Under the pieces are notes generated by a model. That model was not told the origin of the DNA. It ran no database searches and was given only the letters and a program-made list of their open reading frames with translations. Below, one piece after another: positions 22,702 to 30,774 of a stretch of DNA of 64,000 nt (its first letter is position 1; each line of letters begins with the position of its first letter). The DNA comes from Streptomyces tauricus (lineage in GTDB: Bacteria > Actinomycetota > Actinomycetes > Streptomycetales > Streptomycetaceae), in assembly GCF_014650955.1 (NCBI RefSeq), contig NZ_BMVY01000006.1:186001-250000 (forward strand). Direction: 5' to 3'. The position numbers and the translations under genes are program-made.

Positions 22702-25146
22702 CTACGCCGGGATGCGGTGGTCCACCCATCTCCAGACCAGTTCGAGCGTGGTCGCCCCCACCACCGCCACCCCGACGGCAGTCCACGGCATAGTGGTCCC
22801 CACCAGCTTCAGCGCGAAGAACGACTGCAGCCACGGCACCACAAGTACCAGCAGGAACCCCAGCCCCATCGCTGCCACCAGACCCACCCGCCACCACGTG
22901 TACGGCCGCGCGATGATCGCCAGTACCCACATCGACACCAGGAACAGCGTCAGCGTCGCCGCGCTCGTCTCCGCGTCCAACGCCCCCTCCCCGGTGTAGT
23001 GGTGCCGGGCGAGCAGGTACGTCGTGAACGTCGCCAGCCCCGCCACCACCCCGCCCGGGATCGAGTACCGCATCACCCGGCGCACGAAATGCGGCCGAGC
23101 CCGTTCCTTGTTGGGCGCCAGCGCCAGGAAGAACGCCGGTACGCCGATCGTCAGCGTCGACAGCAGCGTCAAGTGCCGCGGCAGGAACGGGTACTCCACC
23201 TGGAAGCACACCACCAGCACCGCGAGCAGCACCGAGTACACCGTCTTGACCAGGAACAGCGTCGCCACCCGCGTGATGTTCCCGATGACCCGGCGCCCCT
23301 CCGCGACCACCGACGGCAGCGTCGCGAAGCTGTTGTTGAGCAGCACGATCTGGGCGACCGCCTTGGTGGCCTCCGACCCGGAGCCCATCGCGACCCCGAT
23401 GTCGGCGTCCTTGAGGGCGAGCACGTCGTTCACGCCGTCGCCGGTCATCGCGACGGTGTGGCCGCGCGACTGGAGCGCGCCCACCATCTCGCGTTTCTGC
23501 TGCGGGGTGACCCGCCCGAACACCGAGCCCTCGTCGAGCGCCTGGGCCATCTCCTCCTGCCCGGCGGGCAACCGGCGCGCGTCGACCGTGGCGGAGGCGC
23601 CGGGCAGACCGAGCTTGGCGGCGACCGCGCCGACCGACACGGCGTTGTCGCCGGAGATCACCTTGGCGCGTACGTCCTGCTCGTCGAAGTACCGCAGCGT
23701 GTCCGCCGCGTCGGGCCGCAGCCGCTGCTCCAGGACGACGAGCGCGGCCGGCCGGGCGCCCTCCTGCACGCGGGGATCGTCGAGGGCCCGGTCGGCACGG
23801 GCGAGCAGCAGGACCCGTAGCCCCTGCTCGTTGAGCTGTTCGGTCTCCGCGAGTACGGGGTCGTCGTCGGCCAGCAGTACGTCCGGGGCGCCCAGCAGCC
23901 AGGTGGTCACCCGGCCGTCGGCCTCGTCCTCCACGAAGGACGCGCCGCTGTACTTGCGCGCGGAGGAGAAGGGCAGTGCGGCCTCCTGGCGCCAGTCCCC
24001 GCTGTCCGGGTAGGCGTCGATGATGGCCTGGAGGGACGCGTTCGGGCGGGAGTCGGAGGCGCCGAGGGCGCCCAGGACCGCGCGTACGTACGCCTCGTCG
24101 CCGGCCCCGTCGCCGTCCCGGTCGCCGCCCAGGGGGCGCAGCTCGGTGACGTCCATGCCGCCCTCGGTGAGCGTGCCCGTCTTGTCGAGGCAGACCGTGT
24201 CGACGCGGGCGAGGCCCTCGATGGCCGGGAGTTCCTGGACGAGGCACTGTTTCCGGCCGAGCCTGATGACGCCTATCGCGAAGGCGACGGACGTGAGCAG
24301 GACCAGGCCTTCCGGGACCATGGGCACGATGCCGCCGACGGCGCGCGCGATGGAGTCCTTGAAGTCGTTGTCCTTGCTGACGAGTTGCGTGATGGCGAGG
24401 CCCACGGCGGCCGGGATCAGCATCCAGGTGACGTACTTGAGGATCGTGGAGATACCGGTACGCAGTTCGGAGTGGACGAGGGTGAAGCGGCTGGCCTCCT
24501 CGGCGAGTTGCGCGGCGTACGCCTCGCGGCCCACCTTCGTCGCGGTGAACGCGCCACCGCCCGCGACCACGAAACTGCCCGACATGACCTGGTCGCCGGG
24601 TTGTTTGACGACCGGGTCGGCCTCGCCGGTGAGCAGGGACTCGTCGATCTCCAGGCCGTCGGCCTCCGCGCACTCGCCGTCCACGACGATCTTGTCGCCG
24701 GGGCCGATCTCGATGAGGTCGCCCAGCACGATCTCCGAGGTGCCGATGGGGGTGGCCGTGCCGTCCCTGCGGACGGTGGGCCTCGCCTCGCCGATCACCG
24801 CGAGGGAGTCCAGGGTCTTCTTCGCGCGCAGTTCCTGGATGATGCCGATGCCGGTGTTCGCGAGGATCACGTAGCCGAACAGGCTGTCCTGGAACGGGGC
24901 GACGAACATCATGATCAGCCAGAGCACGCCGATGATGGCGTTGAACCTCGTGAAGACGTTGGCTCTGATGATGTCGGCGGTGGAGCGGCTGCTGCGCACG
25001 GGGACGTCGTTGACCTCGCCCCGGGAGACGCGGTCGGCGACCTCGGCGGAGGTGAGGCCCTTCGCTTTCGCGGTTGCGCTCGCGCTTGCGGGCAGCGGGA
25101 CGGGGTGCACGGGGTCGAGTTCGGCGCCCGCGTCGATGTGCGTCAT
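22702..25146 (-). CDS. P-type cation ATPase, CtpE-like
   Basis: An 814-residue P-type ATPase. The phosphorylated Asp 321 is in DKTGTLTEGG; the actuator loop has LTGEAD in place of TGES-type; the hinge GDGVNDVLALKDADIG is clear. The membrane helix before the P domain has PMVPEGLVLL, as in the mycobacterial CtpE group, which has been linked to calcium uptake, rather than the CPx motif of heavy-metal pumps. About ten helices are predicted. It is probably an inner-membrane Ca2+ or related cation pump. ATG 25146 is chosen from the start of the conserved-looking sequence. Confidence 0.87.
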   Translation of the reverse strand: MTHIDAGAELDPVHPVPLPASASATAKAKGLTSAEVADRVSRGEVNDVPVRSSRSTADIIRANVFTRFNAIIGVLWLIMMFVAPFQDSLFGYVILANTGIGIIQELRAKKTLDSLAVIGEARPTVRRDGTATPIGTSEIVLGDLIEIGPGDKIVVDGECAEADGLEIDESLLTGEADPVVKQPGDQVMSGSFVVAGGGAFTATKVGREAYAAQLAEEASRFTLVHSELRTGISTILKYVTWMLIPAAVGLAITQLVSKDNDFKDSIARAVGGIVPMVPEGLVLLTSVAFAIGVIRLGRKQCLVQELPAIEGLARVDTVCLDKTGTLTEGGMDVTELRPLGGDRDGDGAGDEAYVRAVLGALGASDSRPNASLQAIIDAYPDSGDWRQEAALPFSSARKYSGASFVEDEADGRVTTWLLGAPDVLLADDDPVLAETEQLNEQGLRVLLLARADRALDDPRVQEGARPAALVVLEQRLRPDAADTLRYFDEQDVRAKVISGDNAVSVGAVAAKLGLPGASATVDARRLPAGQEEMAQALDEGSVFGRVTPQQKREMVGALQSRGHTVAMTGDGVNDVLALKDADIGVAMGSGSEATKAVAQIVLLNNSFATLPSVVAEGRRVIGNITRVATLFLVKTVYSVLLAVLVVCFQVEYPFLPRHLTLLSTLTIGVPAFFLALAPNKERARPHFVRRVMRYSIPGGVVAGLATFTTYLLARHHYTGEGALDAETSAATLTLFLVSMWVLAIIARPYTWWRVGLVAAMGLGFLLVLVVPWLQSFFALKLVGTTMPWTAVGVAVVGATTLELVWRWVDHRIPA

Positions 25147-25284
25147 GTCTTCGACGGTACGGGGGGATATGCGGGTGCACCCGGTGAGTGCGGCAAGATC
25201 CGACCAGGGGAGGAGGTGGGGTGGTGCCGTGGTAGTACATCGACGCGAGCGTCCACGGGCGTCTTGGCGCCGCCCCCTCCACGC

Positions 25285-25553
25285 GGTTCCCCGCGCCCCT
25301 CAAAGCCCGAGCCAGGAACGCCTGCGGCGTGCGGGCCGGCGGGCGCTGGGTGCGCAGTTCCCCGCGCCCCTGGGTGGGTGGGGTGCAGCCTTGGCTGTCG
25401 TGTGCGGGCGGTGGGGGCTGGGTGCGCAGTTCCCCGCGCCCCTAGGTGAGTGGGGGCGTGGCGTCGGATGTCGCCTGCGGGCCGACGGGGGCTGGGCCGG
25501 GGGAAAAGCAGGGGAGCAGCCCCGCTTCTCAGGGGCGCGGGGAACTGCGCGGC
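25285..25553. repeat. Four dispersed GTTCCCCGCGCCCC elements
   Basis: Copies are at about 25285, 25352, 25422 (forward) and 25535 (reverse), in the long gap between the P-type ATPase and DUF2530 genes. Successive forward copies are about 70 bp apart. Confidence 0.75.
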
Positions 25554-25574
25554 CCAACCCCGCCGGCCCCCACC

Positions 25575-25745
25575 TGCGATGCGACCGCCCACCCCTGACG
25601 GTGTGGAGACCCGCACCTGCGACGCGACCGCCCGCCCCGTGCGGTGTGGAGGTCGCACCGTAGACGCGACCGCCCACCCCTGACGGTGTGGAGGCCCGCA
25701 CCCCGCGATGCGACTGCCCACCCCCGACGGTGGGGAGGCCCGCCG
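25575..25745. repeat. 43-bp tandem repeat, four degenerate copies
   Basis: Units begin with GCGACCGCCCACCCC or close variants at 25581, 25624, 25666 and 25710, each followed by GACGGTGTGGAGG. No stop-free frame here resembles a protein. Confidence 0.7.
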
Positions 25746-25764
25746 GGGTGAGGCAGACCACCCC

Positions 25765-26013
25765 CTACGGCGCAGACGCCCGGCGGATCGCCGCTTCGCG
25801 GCCTCGGACGTACCAGATGCCGATCAAACCCAAGCCCGCCCCCGCGAGGCACGTCCACAGCCACCACAGGTGGCCGTTGTCGTCGAGCCAGCCGTAGAAC
25901 GGCAGCTGCACGAGGAAGAGGACGAACCAGAGGATCGCACCGCCCGTGACGGTGGCGACCACAGGCCCCTCCAGCGGTTCCGGTGCCTCGTGTGTCGGTG
26001 TCCACTTCGCCAT
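25765..26013 (-). CDS. DUF2530 small membrane protein
   Basis: An 82-residue protein with two hydrophobic helices (about 21-40 and 49-68) and a Trp-rich loop (GWLDDNGHLWWLW), matching the actinobacterial DUF2530 family. It is divergent from the NCS2 permease and shares a 144-bp promoter region with it. Function unknown. Confidence 0.8.
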   Translation of the reverse strand: MAKWTPTHEAPEPLEGPVVATVTGGAILWFVLFLVQLPFYGWLDDNGHLWWLWTCLAGAGLGLIGIWYVRGREAAIRRASAP

Positions 26014-26157
26014 GGGGACAGCTTACGAGCAGGGCCGAGCAGGGCAACGGCCCCAGCGGTCTACGCGCGGAGATAGCGCCAAAGCCGTCATATGTTCATA
26101 CTGAATCTGCCTGACCATGGCCACTTTTGCTCGTACGAAACTCCAAAAAGGTCCTCG

Positions 26158-27609
26158 ATGCCCACCTCGGCCCCCGCCAAGGCTTCCGCGCCCGACGAGC
26201 CGGACCCCGCGTCCGCCCGCAGCGCCCTCGACCGCTACTTCAAGATCTCCGAGCGCGGCAGCACCCTGCCGCGCGAGATCCGCGGCGGTCTCGCCACCTT
26301 CTTCGCGATGGCCTACATCATCGTGCTGAACCCGATCATCCTGGGCAGCGCGAAGGACATGTACGGGCACCAGCTCGACAACGGCCAGCTGGTCACCGCG
26401 ACCGCGCTGACCGCCGCCTTCACCACGCTCCTGATGGGCGTCATCGGCAACGTACCCATCGCCCTCGCGGCCGGCCTCGGTGTCAACACCGTCGTCGCGC
26501 TCCAGTTGGCGCCCCGGATGTCCTGGCCGGACGCGATGGGCATGGTGGTGCTCGCGGGTCTCGTGGTGATGCTGCTCGTCGCCACCGGCCTGCGCGAGCG
26601 CGTCATGAACGCCGTACCGCTCGGCCTGCGCAAGGGCATCGCGATCGGTATCGGCCTGTTCATCATGCTGATCGGCCTCGTCGACTCGGGCTTCGTCTCG
26701 CGTATCCCGGACGTCGCCCAGACGACCGTGCCACTGCAGCTCGGCGCGACCGGGCACCTGGACGGCTGGCCCGTCCTGGTCTTCGTCCTCGGCACGCTCC
26801 TCACCCTCGCGCTGATCGTGCGCAAGGTGCCGGGCGCGATCCTCATCTCCATCGTCACGATGACGGTCGTCGCCGTGGTGATCAACGCCGTGGCCAAGGT
26901 GCCCTCCTGGGGGCTGACCACCCCGAAGTGGCCCGGCAACCCGGTCGCGACCCCCGACTTCGGGCTCGTCGGCCAGGTCAGCCTCTTCGGCGGCTTCGGC
27001 AAGGTCGGCGTACTGACCGGCGTGCTGTTCGTCTTCACGGTGCTGCTGTCGTGCTTCTTCGACGCGATGGGCACGATCATGGGCATCGGCGACGAGGCGA
27101 AGCTGACCGACAAGGACGGCAACATGCCGGGCATCAGCAAGGTGCTCTTCGTCGACGGCATCGCGGTCGCCGCGGGCGGCGCGACCTCCTCGTCCGCGAC
27201 CACCTGCTTCGTGGAGTCCACGGCGGGCGTCGGTGAGGGCGCGCGCACCGGTTTCGCGAACGTGGTCACCGGCGCGCTCTTCGCCGTCGCGCTCTTCCTG
27301 ACCCCGGTCGCCACGATGGTCCCGTCCCAGGCCGCCACCCCGGCGCTGCTCGCGGTCGGCTTCCTGATCCTGTCCGGCTCCATCCGGCAGATCGACTGGG
27401 CCGATCACACGATCGCGATCCCGGCGTTCGTGACGATGCTGATGATGCCGTTCACGTACTCGATCACGAACGGCATCGGCATGGGCTTCATCACGTTCGT
27501 CGTGCTGCGGCTGGCGGCCGGACGCGGCCGTGACGTGCCGGTCGCGATGTACGTGGTGTCGGCGGTCTTCGCCTTCTACTACCTGATGCCGGCGCTGGGC
27601 CTGACCTGA
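26158..27609 (+). CDS. NCS2-family purine/xanthine permease (AzgA-like)
   Basis: A 483-residue permease of the hypoxanthine/adenine/guanine branch of NCS2 (PbuG/AzgA type). Family blocks include REIRGGLATFFAMAYIIVLNP near residue 40, IALAAGLGVN near residue 100, and SATTCFVESTAGVGEGART near residue 345. About 12-14 helices are predicted. ATG 26158 is chosen because AAAGG lies 6-7 bases upstream; a longer open frame from 26092 has no support. It imports purines by proton symport, judging from the family. Confidence 0.9.
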   Translation: MPTSAPAKASAPDEPDPASARSALDRYFKISERGSTLPREIRGGLATFFAMAYIIVLNPIILGSAKDMYGHQLDNGQLVTATALTAAFTTLLMGVIGNVPIALAAGLGVNTVVALQLAPRMSWPDAMGMVVLAGLVVMLLVATGLRERVMNAVPLGLRKGIAIGIGLFIMLIGLVDSGFVSRIPDVAQTTVPLQLGATGHLDGWPVLVFVLGTLLTLALIVRKVPGAILISIVTMTVVAVVINAVAKVPSWGLTTPKWPGNPVATPDFGLVGQVSLFGGFGKVGVLTGVLFVFTVLLSCFFDAMGTIMGIGDEAKLTDKDGNMPGISKVLFVDGIAVAAGGATSSSATTCFVESTAGVGEGARTGFANVVTGALFAVALFLTPVATMVPSQAATPALLAVGFLILSGSIRQIDWADHTIAIPAFVTMLMMPFTYSITNGIGMGFITFVVLRLAAGRGRDVPVAMYVVSAVFAFYYLMPALGLT

Positions 27610-27621
27610 GCAGGGTGAAGG

Positions 27622-27657
27622 CGGAAAGGTTCTACGGAACCCCGTAGAACCTTTCCG
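27622..27657. terminator. Perfect 16-bp hairpin terminator of NCS2 gene
   Basis: CGGAAAGGTTCTACGG and CCGTAGAACCTTTCCG are separated by AACC, 12 bases after the permease stop. The hairpin includes the last codons and stop of the opposite-strand gene 27632-27814. Confidence 0.9.
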
Positions 27658-27814
27658 TCTCCTCGACCGCGGTACGGAACCGCTCGTCGAAGTCATCGCG
27701 AATGAGCGTCCGGGCGACATAGTCCTGGACGCTCATTCCCCTTTTCGCCGCGTGCTGCCGGAGCCGGTCGAGCAGCTCCTCGTCTATCCGCAGGCTGAGC
27801 ACTGTGGTCCCCAT
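27632..27814 (-). CDS. Ribbon-helix-helix protein, antitoxin-like
   Basis: A 60-residue protein starting MGTTVLSLRIDEELLDRLRQ, a typical RHH strand followed by two helices (HAAKRGMSVQDYVARTLIRD). It resembles CopG/HicB-like DNA-binding antitoxins and repressors. No toxin partner lies next to it. ATG 27814 is used since the upstream frame is low complexity. Its last seven codons are inside the NCS2 terminator hairpin. Confidence 0.7.
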   Translation of the reverse strand: MGTTVLSLRIDEELLDRLRQHAAKRGMSVQDYVARTLIRDDFDERFRTAVEETERFYGVP

Positions 27815-27945
27815 GCGTACGAGGGTCGCGGCCGGGGGGTGTCCTGTGTCACTTTCCGCGCCCGTCTCACTCGTATGGGTGAAGTAAGGGCGGGGGTGGG
27901 CGTGAGTGGCCGGACTCACGGGCATTCGCCGGATGTCGCGGTGGT

Positions 27946-27975
27946 CTTTAGGAAGGGTAATGAGTTATTCTAAAG
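27946..27975. promoter_or_regulatory. Candidate MarR operator
   Basis: CTTTAG (27946-27951) and CTAAAG (27970-27975) form an inverted repeat in an unusually AT-rich stretch, ending 3 bases before the MarR start codon. Autorepression is likely. Confidence 0.6.
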
Positions 27976-27978
27976 AAC

Positions 27979-28416
27979 ATGCCTGACCTCACCCATGGCG
28001 ACGACGTTGCCGCCGTGAACTCCCTGCGCTCCGCCGTGATGCGTCTGTCGCGCCGACTCAAGCACCAGCGGGTCGACGAGTCGCTGAGCCCGACCGAGAT
28101 GTCGGTCCTGGGCACCCTCGCCCGCTGCGGCACGGCCACGCCGGGCGAACTCGCCCGCAAGGAGCACGTGCAGCCGCCCTCGATGACCCGCATCGTGGCG
28201 CTGCTGGAGGCGAAGGGCCTGGTCCGCCTCGAAGCGCACCCGGACGACCGCCGCCAGAAGGTCGTCACGCAGACCGAGCGCGCGGAGGCCATGCTCGCGG
28301 AGAGCCGCAAGAAGCGGAACGCGTGGCTCGCCTCCCTCGTCGACGACCTCGACGAGGACGAGTGGGCGAAGCTGCGCGAGGCCGCGCCCGTCCTGGAGAA
28401 GCTCGCGCACCTGTAG
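27979..28416 (+). CDS. MarR-family transcriptional regulator
   Basis: A 145-residue winged-helix regulator. The DNA-binding part is SPTEMSVLGTLARCG to EHVQPPSMTRIVALLEAKGLV, with the wing LEAHPDDRRQKVVTQT (residues about 38-95). Helices at both ends would form the dimer interface. The MFS exporter gene follows 101 bases downstream on the same strand, so it probably controls that exporter in response to a small ligand. Confidence 0.92.
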   Translation: MPDLTHGDDVAAVNSLRSAVMRLSRRLKHQRVDESLSPTEMSVLGTLARCGTATPGELARKEHVQPPSMTRIVALLEAKGLVRLEAHPDDRRQKVVTQTERAEAMLAESRKKRNAWLASLVDDLDEDEWAKLREAAPVLEKLAHL

Positions 28417-28424
28417 GCGGCATC

Positions 28425-28452
28425 AGCCGTCCGTGGGCACCCGCGGACGGCT
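28425..28452 (+). terminator. Hairpin between MarR and MFS genes
   Basis: AGCCGTCCG and CGGACGGCT pair around a 10-base loop, 8 bases after the MarR stop. It could attenuate or end transcription before the MFS gene. Confidence 0.55.
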
Positions 28453-28517
28453 ATGAGGCGGCACGCACCACCAGCACCACCCCGCACCGCACGTACCACG
28501 CAAGGAGGCGAACGCCG

Positions 28518-29867
28518 TTGAGTACGGGACCCGGAGCAGACTCCGCCCCCGCACCTGCCGCCGACAACACCCCGCACGCCCCCAAGACCCGTTCCTCGAT
28601 GTTCAGCTCGCTGAAGATCAGGAACTACCGGCTGTTCTTCACCGGCCAGGTCGTCTCGAACACCGGCACCTGGATGCAGCGCATCGCCCAGGACTGGCTG
28701 GTACTGAGCCTCACCGGCTCGTCCGCCGCCGTCGGATTCACCACGGCCCTGCAGTTCCTGCCGATGCTGCTCTTCGGCCTCTACGGCGGAGTCCTCGTCG
28801 ACCGCCTGCCGAAGCGCCCCACGCTGCTGGTCACCCAGACCGCCATGGGCCTCACCGGTATCGCCCTCGCCTTCCTCACCCTCAGCGGACACGTCCAGGT
28901 CTGGCACGTGTACGTCGCCGCGTTCGTCGTCGGCCTCGCCACCGTGATCGACAACCCGGCACGGCAGTCCTTCGTCGCCGAGATGGTCGGCCCCGGCCAG
29001 CTCCAGAACGCGGTCAGCCTCAACTCCGCGAACTTCCAGTCCGCCCGCCTGATCGGCCCCGCCGTCGCGGGCCTGCTGATCACCGGCGTCGGCACGGGCT
29101 GGGCGTTCCTGCTCAACGGACTGTCGTTCGTCGCGCCCATCGCGGGCCTGCTCCTGATGCGCTCCTCCGAGCTGAACCAGGTCGAGCGCACCCCGCGCGG
29201 CAAGGGTCAGCTCCGCGAGGGCCTGCACTACGTCGCGGGCCGCCCCGAACTGCTGTGGCCGATCATCCTCGTCGGCTTCATCGGCACCTTCGGCTTCAAC
29301 TTCCCCGTCTGGCTCTCGGCCTACGCGGACGACGTCTTCCACGGCGGCGCGGGCGCGTACAGCCTCTTCAACACACTGATGGCCGTGGGATCGGTCGCGG
29401 GCGCGCTGCTCGCCGCCCGGCGCGGCACGGCCCGGCTGCGCGTGCTGATCGCCGCCGCCGTCGCCTTCGGAGTCCTGGAGATCGTGGCCTCGCTGGCCCC
29501 GTCGTACTGGCTCTTCGCCGCCCTCATGGTCCCCATCGGGATGGCCGGCCTGACCGTCAACGTCACGGCCAACACCGCCGTCCAGATGGGCACCGACCCC
29601 GCCATGCGCGGCCGTGTCATGGCGCTGTTCATGATGGTCTTCATGGGCGGTACGCCGCTGGGCGCGCCCGTGGTCGGCTGGATCACGGACGCGTACGGGC
29701 CCCGGGTGGGCTTCGCCATGGGCGGAGTCGTCTCGGCGCTGGCGGCCGCGACGGTCGGCCTGGCCCTGGCCCGGGTGGGCGGCCTGCGCCTGTCGGTGGG
29801 CTGGCACCACGGTCATCCGCAGGTCCGTTTCGTCCCGCGCGAGCGGGAGCTGGCGACGGCGGCGTAG
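28518..29867 (+). CDS. MFS exporter (EntS/MFS_3-like)
   Basis: A 449-residue efflux-type MFS protein of the MFS_3 group. FSSLKIRNYRLFFTGQVVS opens helix 1, FLPMLLFGLYGGVLVDRLPKR is the loop 2-3 signature, and NPARQSFVAEMV marks helix 5. Twelve helices are predicted. The start is TTG 28518 behind a strong AAGGAGG at 9 bases. Context with MarR suggests drug or metabolite export; the substrate is unknown. Confidence 0.88.
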   Translation: MSTGPGADSAPAPAADNTPHAPKTRSSMFSSLKIRNYRLFFTGQVVSNTGTWMQRIAQDWLVLSLTGSSAAVGFTTALQFLPMLLFGLYGGVLVDRLPKRPTLLVTQTAMGLTGIALAFLTLSGHVQVWHVYVAAFVVGLATVIDNPARQSFVAEMVGPGQLQNAVSLNSANFQSARLIGPAVAGLLITGVGTGWAFLLNGLSFVAPIAGLLLMRSSELNQVERTPRGKGQLREGLHYVAGRPELLWPIILVGFIGTFGFNFPVWLSAYADDVFHGGAGAYSLFNTLMAVGSVAGALLAARRGTARLRVLIAAAVAFGVLEIVASLAPSYWLFAALMVPIGMAGLTVNVTANTAVQMGTDPAMRGRVMALFMMVFMGGTPLGAPVVGWITDAYGPRVGFAMGGVVSALAAATVGLALARVGGLRLSVGWHHGHPQVRFVPRERELATAA

Positions 29868-29941
29868 CCCTCCGGGCCGGTCGGCGGATCTGTGTGGGCT
29901 CAGGTCTGCTGGTGCAGTGCCGGCCCGGTGGGAGCCGGCCG

Positions 29942-29962
29942 CGCAGTTCCCCGCGCCCCTCA
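29942..29962. repeat. Single GCGCAGTTCCCCGCGCCCC element
   Basis: One copy between the MFS gene and thpR. It is followed by a GGGGCTGCGCCCC hairpin-like stretch that may end MFS transcription. Confidence 0.7.
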
Positions 29963-30031
29963 AGGACGGGGCTGCGCCCCTGTCCCTGCCCCTTCAGGCG
30001 GGCCGTGGCCGCGCCCTGGCAGGGTGGGCGT

Positions 30032-30631
30032 ATGAGACTCTTCGCCGCTGTGCTGCCGCCGGAGGACGTGACCGACGAACTCGGTGGCGCGGTCGACGCG
30101 CTGCGGGGGCTGCCGGGTGCGGGGCGCGGGTTGCGCTGGACGAGCCGGGACGGGTGGCATTTCACGCTCGCGTTCTACGGCGAGGTCGACGAAGGGCTCG
30201 TACCGGAGCTGTCGGTCCGGCTGGAGCGGGCGGCGCGGCGGACGGACGCCTTCCCCCTGTCCCTGCGCGGCGGGGGCCGGTTCGGGGGACGGGCGCTGTG
30301 GGCGGGCGCCGCGGGCGACGTACGGGCGCTTCGGCTGCTCGCCGACCGGGCGGAGGCGGCGGGGCGCCGGGCGGGCGTGACGCGGGAGGAGCACCGGACG
30401 TACCGGCCGCACCTCACGCTGGCCCGCAGCAGCCGTGAGCCGGCGGACTTCGCCCCGTACGTGTCCGCGCTCGACGGGTTCGAGGGGCGGGAGTGGACGG
30501 TGGGCGGGCTGTGCCTGATGCGGAGCAGGCTGCCCGTGTCGGGGGTGCCGGGGGAGCAGCCGCGGTACGAGGTGCTCGCCCGGTGGCCGCTGGGCCGGGC
30601 TTTTGACGGGCCCCGCGTCGGCGGTGGCTGA
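30032..30631 (+). CDS. thpR: RNA 2',3'-cyclic phosphodiesterase
   Basis: A 199-residue 2H phosphoesterase. Both catalytic HxT motifs are visible, HFTLAF near residue 45 and HLTLAR near residue 129, set in the usual beta-rich fold that begins MRLFAAVLPP. Family members hydrolyse 2',3'-cyclic phosphate ends of RNA and were first described as 2'-5' RNA ligases. No other RNA-repair gene is adjacent. Confidence 0.9.
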   Translation: MRLFAAVLPPEDVTDELGGAVDALRGLPGAGRGLRWTSRDGWHFTLAFYGEVDEGLVPELSVRLERAARRTDAFPLSLRGGGRFGGRALWAGAAGDVRALRLLADRAEAAGRRAGVTREEHRTYRPHLTLARSSREPADFAPYVSALDGFEGREWTVGGLCLMRSRLPVSGVPGEQPRYEVLARWPLGRAFDGPRVGGG

Positions 30632-30654
30632 GGCAGGGCGGTTACGCTCGGTGC

Positions 30655-30744
30655 GTGGACCCGAAGACGCGGAACCGGATCATGGCCGGTGTGCTTGTGC
30701 TGATGTTCGTTGTGGTGGCCCTGGCGGCGGCCGTCGGTCGGTGA
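30655..30744 (+). CDS. 29-residue single-helix membrane peptide
   Basis: The frame GTG 30655 to TGA 30744 encodes MDPKTRNRIMAGVL followed by a hydrophobic run VLMFVVVALAAAV: a charged N-terminus and one membrane helix. There is no ribosome site, but TACGCT lies about 7 bases upstream, as in leaderless Streptomyces transcripts. It is too short for firm gene prediction; the charge and hydrophobic pattern and the clean gap (24 bp after thpR) argue for it. Confidence 0.45.
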   Translation: MDPKTRNRIMAGVLVLMFVVVALAAAVGR

Positions 30745-30774
30745 CGGCCGCCGCGCCTCAGGGCCCCTACGGGG

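Noticed and set aside
25575..25745. CRISPR-like 43-bp repeats
   Set aside because: There are no unique spacers; the units are directly adjacent and degenerate.
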